From: Candidatus Gribaldobacteria bacterium
GTDB lineage: Bacteria; Patescibacteriota; Minisyncoccia; Minisyncoccales; CG1-02-41-26
DNA length: 7,076 nt
NCBI GenBank assembly: GCA_026396775.1
Contig: JAPLWD010000082.1
Location: 12,797 to 19,872 of the forward strand
Reading direction: 5' to 3'
Within the stretch, counting starts at the first letter, position 1; every line of letters begins with the position of its first letter. The translations under genes were made by a program, and so were the position numbers. Below the pieces are notes generated by a model. The model saw only the letters and a list, made by a program, of their open reading frames with translations, had not been told where the DNA came from and did not search any database. Below are positions 1-5,830 of the stretch, piece by piece.

Positions 1-368
1 TGTCGCATCAACAACCAGCCAGCTGTTTCGTTTAGCAACTTAAAGTCGGTCGGTAACCCAATATCCAAACCATTATCTTTTAAAATTCTTTCAGCAAAAG
101 CATGAAAAGTAGAAACCCAAAGATCAAAATACCCAAACGGCAAAGCTCGATCTACCCTTTCTTCCATTTCTAAAGCCGCCTTTTCCGTAAAAGTAACCGC
201 TAAAATTTCTTCGGGCTTGGCTAGCCCCTGCTCAATCAAATAAACAATCCGTTCGGTAATCACGGTGGTTTTGCCCGTGCCTGCCCCCGCTATAATTAAA
301 AGCGGGCTTTCAGTATAAGTAACCGCTTGCTTTTGTTCGCTATTCAATTTAGTTAAATCTTGTGCCAT
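1..368 (-). CDS. UvrD/PcrA/Rep-type superfamily 1A DNA helicase, N-terminal part (runs off left edge)
   Basis: ATP-dependent 3'-5' DNA helicase family that unwinds DNA in excision repair and at blocked replication forks in the cytoplasm. Only the first 122 codons are present; the frame stays open to base 1. Visible in order: a Q-motif region LNSEQKQAV (residues 8-16), Walker A GAGTGKTT (28-35), motif Ia TFTEKAALEM (59-68) and motif Ib STFHAFAERIL (86-96). This is the canonical start of helicase domain 1A. The ATG at 368-366 is chosen because the Q motif follows directly, as in the family, and because it lies one base after the stop of the nuclease gene upstream. It is therefore probably co-transcribed with that gene. 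No Shine-Dalgarno motif is evident. UvrD, PcrA, Rep or a lineage-specific paralogue, possibly with a C-terminal nuclease domain, cannot be told apart from this fragment. Confidence 0.93.
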   Translation of the reverse strand, partial: MAQDLTKLNSEQKQAVTYTESPLLIIAGAGTGKTTVITERIVYLIEQGLAKPEEILAVTFTEKAALEMEERVDRALPFGYFDLWVSTFHAFAERILKDNGLDIGLPTDFKLLNETAGWLLMR

Positions 369-369
369 T

Positions 370-936
370 TTATTTTGCCCATTTACAACCAACCTTGTTC
401 AGCTTGGCTGTTTGTTCGGCTTGTTGAATTTCGGTTCTATATTTATTCTGTCCACTATAAAAACGAGCTACCGCCATCCCCTCTTGAACTAACTGTAAAC
501 TAACATTTTGCTGATTAACAATTGCAAATCTTAAATACCGGCAATATTGATCTAAATCTTGTTCGCCTTTTTCCAAAACCACCTCTTGATTCAAAACCAT
601 TTTTTCTAATCTATCTTTGGCCGTTTGGTAACAAGGATAATTTTTTTCATCCGCATCAATCCCCAGCAATCTAACCGAGTACCCACCCTCAATTATCACG
701 GTATCTCCATCAATTATTTTAGTCACAACTTTTTTAGCTTGATCAGGTAAACTCGGAAGATCAGAACAGTTTTTGGAATTCTCTACTTCTTTACTTACTA
801 CTTTATCCTTAAACGCCTTAATTATCCCCTCTTCGTCCCAACTAACAGGATTTGCCAAGCTAATCAAAAAATAAACCAACCCACCACCCAAAACCAGTAT
901 CATCAAAATTATTAAATACTTTTTAAAATTAAACAT
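370..936 (-). CDS. Membrane-anchored or secreted thermonuclease (SNase-like domain)
   Basis: A 188-residue protein of the staphylococcal nuclease family, Ca2+-dependent enzymes that cut DNA and RNA. An N-terminal hydrophobic helix (about 7-28) preceded by K5-K6 suggests an N-in/C-out anchor or a signal peptide, so the nuclease would act outside the membrane. A polar linker (30-68) leads to the SNase domain (about 69-188). The domain shows IDGDT (75-79, metal-binding Asp78), VRLLGID (88-94) with Arg89, Glu97 in DADE, and Arg133 in DQYCRYLR. These match the family's D21, R35, D40, E43 and R87 positions, so catalysis should be intact. The usual Thr41 is replaced by Ala95. Four cysteines (57, 102, 132, 184) could form disulfides. 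The start overlaps the end of the HAD gene by 8 nt, and the stop lies one base before the helicase start. A role in using external DNA is an inference from its likely location. Confidence 0.92.
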   Translation of the reverse strand: MFNFKKYLIILMILVLGGGLVYFLISLANPVSWDEEGIIKAFKDKVVSKEVENSKNCSDLPSLPDQAKKVVTKIIDGDTVIIEGGYSVRLLGIDADEKNYPCYQTAKDRLEKMVLNQEVVLEKGEQDLDQYCRYLRFAIVNQQNVSLQLVQEGMAVARFYSGQNKYRTEIQQAEQTAKLNKVGCKWAK

Positions 937-1573
937 TATTTTTTAACCACTCTAAAATTTCAGTAATCTTAGAAATCCGAATTGGATAGTCTGGATATTT
1001 ATTTTTATTATCCAGCATCAACCCCCGAATGCCAACTCTCATACAGCCCCCCAAATCATCTACAGGATTATCCCCCACCATTAAAGCTTCTCGGGGCTTA
1101 ACTGCTAGTTTCTCTAGAGCCAGCTCAAAAATCTTTGGATCTGGCTTTATTAAGCCAACCTCGTAAGAAGCTATAATCTCATCAAAAATTTCATCAAATT
1201 TATATTTTTTTCTCAAAGGTTCAAAAGCTATATCTGTTGTATTAGTAATTAATCCTAATTTATAATTTTGCTTTAACTTACTCAAAACTTCTAGGGTGCC
1301 ATCATAAAATTTATTATAATTAACATATTTATCAGCCAAAATATCCATAACATCAGCTACTAATACTTCGTTATATTTAATTCCTAACTCTTCTAGTAAT
1401 TGAATAACTTGGGTCTTTAAATCTTTTATCGGTTCCAACATAAGAATCCTCCCCACCTTTTTTTCAACCTCATGATCATCTTCCCAATTTAACTTTTTTG
1501 GAATTGAAGACGGGGCTGGAGCATCTTTCTTAATCAAAGTACTCCAACAATCAAAAATAATCGCTTTAATCAT
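929..1573 (-). CDS. HAD-superfamily hydrolase (haloacid-dehalogenase-like, motif I DCWST)
   Basis: A 214-residue Rossmann-fold hydrolase with a small helical cap (about 15-90), the subfamily I layout. Motif I is IIFDCWSTLI (5-14) with nucleophile Asp8. Motif II is LITNTT (108-113, Thr110), motif III Lys143 in GLIKPDPKIF, and motif IV VGDNPVDD (166-173) with acidic residues for Mg2+. Family members hydrolyse phosphate esters or C-halogen bonds through an aspartyl intermediate. Here the second motif I Asp, the usual general acid/base of HAD phosphatases, is Trp10. Dehalogenase-like and some uncharacterised members also have an aromatic residue there, so a phosphatase on a standard substrate cannot be assumed. 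The start ATG lies inside the end of the NUDIX gene (8-nt overlap) and the stop lies inside the start of the nuclease gene (8-nt overlap), which points to one transcript and translational coupling. Substrate unknown. Confidence 0.9.
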   Translation of the reverse strand: MIKAIIFDCWSTLIKKDAPAPSSIPKKLNWEDDHEVEKKVGRILMLEPIKDLKTQVIQLLEELGIKYNEVLVADVMDILADKYVNYNKFYDGTLEVLSKLKQNYKLGLITNTTDIAFEPLRKKYKFDEIFDEIIASYEVGLIKPDPKIFELALEKLAVKPREALMVGDNPVDDLGGCMRVGIRGLMLDNKNKYPDYPIRISKITEILEWLKNNV

Positions 1574-2006
1574 AATATTCTTGTTTAAATTTTGTTATGA
1601 ATTGAATATATTTTAAATCCGACTCTAGTTTTAAAAATTCATCACAAGTTAACCACTGATATTGATCGTGCTCAAAACTTAAAACAACCTCATTCGTTTT
1701 AGCTTTAGCCACATAGCAAATCGTAATCCAAAATTCTTCTTTTCTATTAATACCTGAAAAAACATCAAAAACCTTTACGTCCTCAACTTCTAAATTAACT
1801 TCTTCTTTTATTTCTCTCAAGATGCTATTCAAGGCCTCTTCGCCAAATTCCAATTCTCCCCCCGGTAAATCCCAAAGAAGTGACCTATTGGGAGCAGTTG
1901 CAGACCTCCTCATTGTTAAAATTTTATTCTCAACATTAACAATAATAACCTTCTGTACAACTCCAATTTTTCTGTTGTCCAAGCCACTGCCTTTATCGTT
2001 TTGCAT
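1566..2006 (-). CDS. NUDIX hydrolase, MutT-like
   Basis: A 146-residue single-domain NUDIX enzyme, a family that cleaves nucleoside diphosphates linked to another moiety with Mg2+. The NUDIX box spans 50-72: Gly50, Glu56, then REIKEE (64-69) and a hydrophobic Leu72. This fits Gx5Ex7REUxEExGU except that the late Gly is Asn71. The metal-binding glutamates (65, 68, 69) are present. WDLPGGELEFGE (45-56) resembles MutT-type enzymes, and HDQYQWLT (113-120) fits the C-terminal strand common to nucleotide-acting members. Possible roles are removal of oxidised dNTPs or hydrolysis of another nucleotide derivative; the sequence does not decide. It starts 3 nt after the HD gene stop and its last 8 nt overlap the HAD gene start. 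No clear Shine-Dalgarno motif precedes the ATG, so translation may depend on coupling to the gene before it. Confidence 0.92.
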   Translation of the reverse strand: MQNDKGSGLDNRKIGVVQKVIIVNVENKILTMRRSATAPNRSLLWDLPGGELEFGEEALNSILREIKEEVNLEVEDVKVFDVFSGINRKEEFWITICYVAKAKTNEVVLSFEHDQYQWLTCDEFLKLESDLKYIQFITKFKQEYYD

Positions 2007-2009
2007 ATA

Positions 2010-2606
2010 TTATTTAAAAAAGTCTTTTTTATTTTCTTCGAAAAAAATAATAATCTGTTTTAAGAAATTATTTATTTCTATATTTTCAAACTTAGCCTCT
2101 TCTATTTTGCTTAAAAGCCAATTTTTCCATTTTTCATAAGAAACTCGATTCTCAATATAATAGTTATCTTTCGCTAAAAAAGTATTAATAACCGGTAAAA
2201 TTTTATCCATCAAATAAACAAGTCTTGCTTCATCGTTCCTCTTTTCTTCGTACTCTTTTATTAAATTGCAAATATTGGTTTGATTTTCAAACTGAGCCTG
2301 AATATTTTTTAAAGCCTCGTTCTCTCTTGCTCTTTTAGAAGCTAAAAATTCCGCTGTACTTTTATACACATCTGTATCGCCAGCATAAGCCTCAACCAAA
2401 TCGTGACATAAAGCATACTCTAAAACCAACTCTTTGTTTAATGGTAATTGATATAAATCAACTAAATACCAACAAAGCAAAGACAATTGATAACAGTGTT
2501 CACCATCACTTTCAAACCCTTCTCTTGAAGGTAACACCACACCCCTTTTGACAATTGTAGACTTGTTGACAAAAGAAATAAATTCAAAAATTGATTTTAT
2601 ATCCAT
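2010..2606 (-). CDS. HD-domain hydrolase, YfbR/HDDC2-like 5'-nucleotidase
   Basis: A 198-residue all-helical HD-domain metalloenzyme. Visible metal and catalytic residues are His37 (GEHCYQ), His68-Asp69 (CHDLVEAYAGD), Glu72, Asp77 and Asp134 (YLMDKILP). The H...HD..E....D...D spacing is close to that of E. coli YfbR (199 residues; H33, H68, D69, E72, D77, D137), a dNMP-specific 5'-nucleotidase, and also fits the HDDC2 group. Likely activity is release of phosphate from deoxynucleoside monophosphates in the cytoplasm. That would link it to the NUDIX enzyme, whose product could be a monophosphate; this link is inferred. It starts 8 nt after the rarA stop and ends 3 nt before the NUDIX start. 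The C-terminal 40 residues are Lys/Glu/Asn-rich helix without a recognised motif. No Shine-Dalgarno sequence is visible. The exact substrate is uncertain. Confidence 0.88.
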   Translation of the reverse strand: MDIKSIFEFISFVNKSTIVKRGVVLPSREGFESDGEHCYQLSLLCWYLVDLYQLPLNKELVLEYALCHDLVEAYAGDTDVYKSTAEFLASKRARENEALKNIQAQFENQTNICNLIKEYEEKRNDEARLVYLMDKILPVINTFLAKDNYYIENRVSYEKWKNWLLSKIEEAKFENIEINNFLKQIIIFFEENKKDFFK

Positions 2607-2614
2607 AAAAGAAG

Positions 2615-3775
2615 CTAGGACTTATTGAAATATTTTTTGCCTTTAAGTTTGTCGGGTAAATATTCTTGGTTTTCTTGGTAATTAAAATCAGGGCTGTATT
2701 GATAGTCTTTACCATAACCCAATTCTTTCATTAACTTAGTGGGGGCGTTACGAATATGCAAAGGCACTGGCAAATTACCCAAATCTTCCACATCTTTTTT
2801 AGCTTTGCTATAGGCTGTGTAAAGCTCGTTCGATTTTTTGCTAAAATGGCACGCGTTGTAAGCAGCCATCGCTTGCTCTAAAGCCCGTGAATTCGCCAAG
2901 CCAATATCTTCAGAAGCAAACCGTACCACTCGTCTAGCTATATATAATGGGTCTTCCCCTGCCTCTAACATTCTAGCTAGCCAGTATAAAGCTCCATCTG
3001 CATCCGACCCCCTCATTGCCTTATGCAAAGCCGAAATTATATTATAATGTTCATCGCCATTTTTATCGTAGAGCAAATAAGATTTTTGGAAAGCCTCTTT
3101 CACAATTTCAGCTGTAATTTCAACTGATAGCGAAGAAGCATATTCTAAAACATTTAAAGCGGTTCTTACATCGCCATTGCTCATTTGAGCAATCATTTCT
3201 AAAATTTTAGCTGTAGCTTTAATTTTTTGGCTACCCAAGCCGTTGTCTTTATCTTTTAAGGCTCGCGTTAAAATACTCACCATTTGTTCGGGCTTTAATT
3301 GCTTTAACACAAAAACTCGGCATCTAGATAACAAGGCTCCTAGCACTTCAAAGCTTGGGTTTTCCGTGGTGGCGCCAATTAAAGTAACCAATCCCCTTTC
3401 CACGTGAGGCAATAATGCGTCTTGTTGGGTTTTATTCCAACGATGGATTTCGTCAATAAATAAAATCAGTTTTTTGCCTTGCCACTCATCTTGTTGCGCT
3501 TTTTTAATTACTTCTCTTAAATCTTTCAACCCGCTGGTTACGGCGCTAAACCGCACAAAGTCGCATTTAGTTTGTTTGGCAATCACTAAAGCCAAAGTGG
3601 TTTTACCCGTGCCAGGTGGCCCCCAAAAAATCATTGACGGAATTTTATCATTGGTAATCGCCTGCCTTAATAACTTGCCTTGGCCAATAATATCATCCTG
3701 CCCTAAAAAATCATCCAAAGTTTGCGGACGCATCCTATCCGCCAAAGGTTTTCGATTGTTTAAATCTTCATCCAT
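2615..3775 (-). CDS. rarA: Replication-associated recombination protein A (RarA/MgsA, AAA+ ATPase)
   Basis: A 386-residue AAA+ ATPase related to clamp-loader subunits, acting at stalled replication forks and DNA ends with SSB and the replisome. Domains in order: a start region PLADRMRPQTLDDFLGQ (10-26); Walker A GPPGTGKT (52-59); Walker B LFIDEIH (105-111) inside the RarA hallmark DEIHRWNKTQQDALLPHVE (108-126); sensor 1 GATTENPSF (134-142); arginine finger LLSRCR (148-153); sensor 2 GDVRTALN (201-208, Arg204); and the C-terminal tetramerisation part with GSDADGALYWLARMLEAGED (256-275), ASEDIGLA (287-294) and PVPLHIRNAPTKLMKELGYG (336-355). It ends soon after LPDKLKGKKYF, so it is shorter than E. 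coli RarA (447 residues), lacking only the extreme tail. The start is supported by an AGCAGG-like ribosome site nine bases upstream. It heads the compact cluster and lies just downstream of the structured intergenic element. Confidence 0.97.
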   Translation of the reverse strand: MDEDLNNRKPLADRMRPQTLDDFLGQDDIIGQGKLLRQAITNDKIPSMIFWGPPGTGKTTLALVIAKQTKCDFVRFSAVTSGLKDLREVIKKAQQDEWQGKKLILFIDEIHRWNKTQQDALLPHVERGLVTLIGATTENPSFEVLGALLSRCRVFVLKQLKPEQMVSILTRALKDKDNGLGSQKIKATAKILEMIAQMSNGDVRTALNVLEYASSLSVEITAEIVKEAFQKSYLLYDKNGDEHYNIISALHKAMRGSDADGALYWLARMLEAGEDPLYIARRVVRFASEDIGLANSRALEQAMAAYNACHFSKKSNELYTAYSKAKKDVEDLGNLPVPLHIRNAPTKLMKELGYGKDYQYSPDFNYQENQEYLPDKLKGKKYFNKS

Positions 3776-3784
3776 ATATATTAA

Positions 3785-3790
3785 CCTGCT
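3785..3790 (-). promoter_or_regulatory. Candidate ribosome binding site of rarA
   Basis: On the minus strand AGCAGG lies nine bases upstream of the rarA ATG (3775-3773). The match to a Shine-Dalgarno core is partial (AGG), but it is the best one found before any start in this window. Confidence 0.4.
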
Positions 3791-3800
3791 AATAACTACT

Positions 3801-3972
3801 TTAAATTACGAAATGAGGCAAGGAAAGTTATTTTGGTGAACATTCGACCCTTGTTGGCATGGTCCCCGAGTACTCGAGGGGCAACAGGGGGAGAGTAGCC
3901 AAAAAGCCAGCAGGGGCTTTTGGGCGGTTCGCAAAAATAACTTACCGAACCGACTTGCCTTTCGTAATTTAA
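3801..3972. other. Structured GC-rich intergenic element, candidate ncRNA, leader or repeat with three-way-junction fold
   Basis: This element nearly fills the 206-bp gap between the ABC gene and rarA. Its ends form a perfect 13-bp inverted repeat (3801-3813 with 3960-3972). Moving inward, 3817-3822 pairs with 3954-3959 (GGCAAG/CTTGCC), 3825-3834 with 3934-3943 (10 bp perfect), and 3836-3841 with 3927-3932 (6 bp, one G.U). These enclose two hairpins. Hairpin A pairs 3848-3856 with 3882-3890 (9 bp, one G.U) and then 3864-3867 with 3878-3881. Hairpin B pairs 3898-3908 with 3915-3925 (11 positions, one A.G mismatch). The tip (3835-3932) is roughly 60% GC, while the surrounding sequence is AT-rich. 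No family such as RNase P RNA, tmRNA, 6S, SRP RNA or T-box is recognised. The strand is undecided: both neighbours are on minus, but there is no U-tract after the outer stem on minus and only a short one (AATTTT, 3971-3976) on plus. It could be a structured RNA, a rarA leader, or a dispersed MITE-like repeat. Confidence 0.55.
3867..3876. repeat. Perfect 10-bp palindrome CGAGTACTCG
   Basis: A self-complementary 10-mer in the apical part of hairpin A of the structured element, immediately overlapped by a second palindrome CTCGAG (3873-3878). It could be a protein-binding site or a kissing-loop dimerisation sequence if transcribed. Neither role is shown by the sequence alone. Confidence 0.5.
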
Positions 3973-3981
3973 TTTTAACCA

Positions 3982-5742
3982 TTATTCCCCAAAACTGCCC
4001 GCTTGAATTTCCCACAACTTGCGATATTTCCCATCATCTCTTTTTAATAATTCTTGATGTGTGCCCTCTTCCATAATTTTTCCTTCATCAATTAAAATAA
4101 TTCGATCCATTTGCCGAATCGTTGATAATCTGTGCGCAATTACCAAAACCGTTTTTTCTTTCATTAACTCGCTAATTGCTTCTTGAATCAAAAGCTCCGA
4201 TTCCGAATCTAAACTCGAAGTGGCTTCATCTAAAACTAAAATTGGTGAGTTACATAAAATAGCCCGAGCAATCGCCACCCTTTGGCGTTCACCACCCGAA
4301 AGTTTAATCCCCCGCTCTCCCACATAAGTTTCATAGCCATTGTCTAATTGACTAATAAAATCATGGCATCTGGCCTTTTTAGAGGCCTCCATTACATCCT
4401 CATCGGTAGCCTTGGGTCGGCCATATCGAATATTTTCCTTTAAGGTGCGGTGAAACAAAATCGGGTCTTGGGGCACCAAGCTAATTACCCCCCTTAAGCT
4501 TTCTTGGGTTACTTTGGCTATATCCTGCTTGTCAATTAAAATTTTACCAGCTGTAAGATTAAAAACTCGCAACAGCAATTTAATGGCTGTGGTTTTGCCA
4601 GCCCCCGACGGCCCTACTAAAGCTATCCTTTCCTTGCCCTTAATTACCAAACTAAAATTACGCAAAACTGCTCGGGTTTGATTATAATAAAAATCAACTT
4701 TTTTAAACTCTATCTCTCCACTACTTACCTTTAAAGCTAAGGCTCCCGGAATGTCAACAACCTCGTGAGGAGTTTGTAAAATTTCGGTCATTTCTTCAGC
4801 ATCAGCCAAAGTTTCATAAATATGCCGAATTATTTTCCCAAAGTCCCAAACCCGAATAAACATATCTACCAAGTAACTTTCAATCAACACAAAATCCCCC
4901 ACGGTTAAAATCCCCATCTGCCACAAACGCAAAGCTAAAAACAACATCCCAACCTCTAAAAAGATCATCAAAAATCCCTGCCCCGCTTCAAGCCAAGCAC
5001 TTAAACTCCAAGTAAACCACCGAATTTTCCGTAATCTTTCAGTGGTTTCGCCAAATTTTTCCATTTCGCCAGTATAACCATTAAAAAGCTGGATAGTATG
5101 GCTATTAGTAACTGTATCCGCTAATAAGCCGGTAGATTCGGTTTCAATTTTAGCTCGCTTAATATCATGCTTTAGCTTATACTTGATAAAAACAGCGTTA
5201 ATCCCAAAAAAGATTAGCAGCCACACTAAAACCCCCAAGGCTAAAAGATAATTACGGGTAGCTAAAACATAAATAATAATAATTAAATTAATCGCCAAAG
5301 TTAACAGGTTCCAGAAAACCTTATCTGTAATGTCCTCAAAAGCCTTAGTAAACCATTTCACTTTTTTAACCAAAGAACCAACAAAATTATTTTGAAAAAA
5401 CGAAAAAGAGTGTTTATGTAAGTAAGCAAAACAATCGTTGGCGATTTCCGCCATAATTTTAGACTGAAAATGAATATTCACAAAGCTAGCTACTCTATAA
5501 AAACACCACTGCAAAAAATATAAAGCCGCCAGCCAAATTAAAATGCCCACCAAAGTTCCCACCAAGCTCTCTTTCGGCTGTGGGCTAGCTAAAGTATCAA
5601 AAAACTGTTTAAAGAATAAAGGAAAAATAGCATTCAAAATTGAAGCCCCCGTGATTGAACTAATCAGCAAAAACAAGGCTACTTTATGCCTTAAACAGTA
5701 GCCCCAATAAATCCTCAAAGTTTTCAGCGTATTGTTACTCAT
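3982..5742 (-). CDS. ABC exporter half-transporter (fused membrane and ATPase domains)
   Basis: A 586-residue type IV ABC exporter subunit (MsbA/LmrA/ATM1-like architecture) that would dimerise in the cytoplasmic membrane and export a substrate using ATP. The N-terminal membrane domain (about 15-310) has hydrophobic segments near 21-43, 60-80, 142-161, 165-187, 251-272 and 276-296, the expected six. The ATPase domain (about 340-580) has Walker A GPSGAGKT (377-384), Q-loop Gln425 in VPQDP, signature LSGGERQR (481-488), Walker B ILVLDEATSSLD (501-512) with Glu506, and H-loop His537 in AHRLST. All catalytic elements are intact. The substrate cannot be read from sequence; lipid, peptide or drug export are all possible. 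Being single in this window, it may form a homodimer. It is transcribed away from the cell-wall gene across an 88-bp divergent region and is separated from rarA by the structured element, so it may or may not belong to the downstream operon. Confidence 0.96.
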   Translation of the reverse strand: MSNNTLKTLRIYWGYCLRHKVALFLLISSITGASILNAIFPLFFKQFFDTLASPQPKESLVGTLVGILIWLAALYFLQWCFYRVASFVNIHFQSKIMAEIANDCFAYLHKHSFSFFQNNFVGSLVKKVKWFTKAFEDITDKVFWNLLTLAINLIIIIYVLATRNYLLALGVLVWLLIFFGINAVFIKYKLKHDIKRAKIETESTGLLADTVTNSHTIQLFNGYTGEMEKFGETTERLRKIRWFTWSLSAWLEAGQGFLMIFLEVGMLFLALRLWQMGILTVGDFVLIESYLVDMFIRVWDFGKIIRHIYETLADAEEMTEILQTPHEVVDIPGALALKVSSGEIEFKKVDFYYNQTRAVLRNFSLVIKGKERIALVGPSGAGKTTAIKLLLRVFNLTAGKILIDKQDIAKVTQESLRGVISLVPQDPILFHRTLKENIRYGRPKATDEDVMEASKKARCHDFISQLDNGYETYVGERGIKLSGGERQRVAIARAILCNSPILVLDEATSSLDSESELLIQEAISELMKEKTVLVIAHRLSTIRQMDRIILIDEGKIMEEGTHQELLKRDDGKYRKLWEIQAGSFGE

Positions 5743-5752
5743 ATGTTATTTT

Positions 5753-5781
5753 AATTTAACCCTTTACTTAACGGTTTGCAA
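5753..5781 (-). promoter_or_regulatory. Candidate promoter of the ABC exporter gene
   Basis: On the minus strand TTGCAA (5781-5776) is followed after 17 bases by TAAATT (5758-5753). Each hexamer has four of six matches to the sigma-70 consensus, with ideal spacing. A start about seven bases after the -10 would fall near 5746, leaving almost no 5' UTR before the ATG at 5742, so the mRNA could be nearly leaderless. AT-rich DNA makes chance matches common. Confidence 0.35.
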
Positions 5782-5804
5782 GAAAGTCAGGTTTGTGATA
5801 AATT
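5776..5804 (+). promoter_or_regulatory. Candidate promoter of the L,D-transpeptidase gene (extended -10)
   Basis: TTGCAA (5776-5781), a 17-base spacer and TAAATT (5799-5804), preceded by TG at 5796-5797 with one base between, an extended -10 arrangement. Transcription would begin near 5811, giving a 5' UTR of about 20 bases before the ATG at 5831. The -35 hexamer is the same palindrome used by the candidate minus-strand promoter. Confidence 0.4.
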
Positions 5805-5827
5805 AACCAAAACAAACCATTCACAAA
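5790..5827. repeat. Two overlapping 7-bp inverted repeats, possible operator
   Basis: GGTTTGT (5790-5796) is complementary to ACAAACC (5812-5818), and TTTGTGA (5792-5798) is complementary to TCACAAA (5821-5827). The left arms overlap the extended -10 of the candidate plus-strand promoter and the right arms lie in its short leader. Only one pairing can form at a time. They could be operator half-sites or a small leader hairpin; chance is also possible in such AT-rich sequence. Confidence 0.3.
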
Positions 5828-5830
5828 TTA

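Noticed and set aside
2015..2031. AAAAAAG-T-CTTTTTT palindrome near the HD gene stop
   Set aside because: It encodes the Lys/Phe-rich tail of the HD protein. A one-base loop cannot form a normal hairpin and AT-rich sequence makes such symmetry likely by chance.
1822..2139. Plus-strand 105-codon open frame
   Set aside because: Antisense shadow over the NUDIX and HD genes, low-complexity Phe/Ser/Leu content and no supporting motif.
3474..3839. Plus-strand 121-codon open frame
   Set aside because: Antisense shadow of the conserved rarA ATPase domain, with no family features of its own.
3801..3972. Simple intrinsic terminator, RNase P RNA, tmRNA, 6S or SRP RNA
   Set aside because: No long U-tract follows the stems on either strand, and the conserved cores I know for these RNAs (for example GAGGAAAGUC of RNase P or GGAAGCAGC of SRP RNA) are absent.
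3806..4015. A 69-codon minus-strand open frame across the structured intergenic element
   Set aside because: It starts inside the end of the ABC gene in another frame and is made of the GC-rich inverted repeats, giving an unnatural Cys/Pro/Ser-rich peptide. It is better explained as chance openness over structured DNA.
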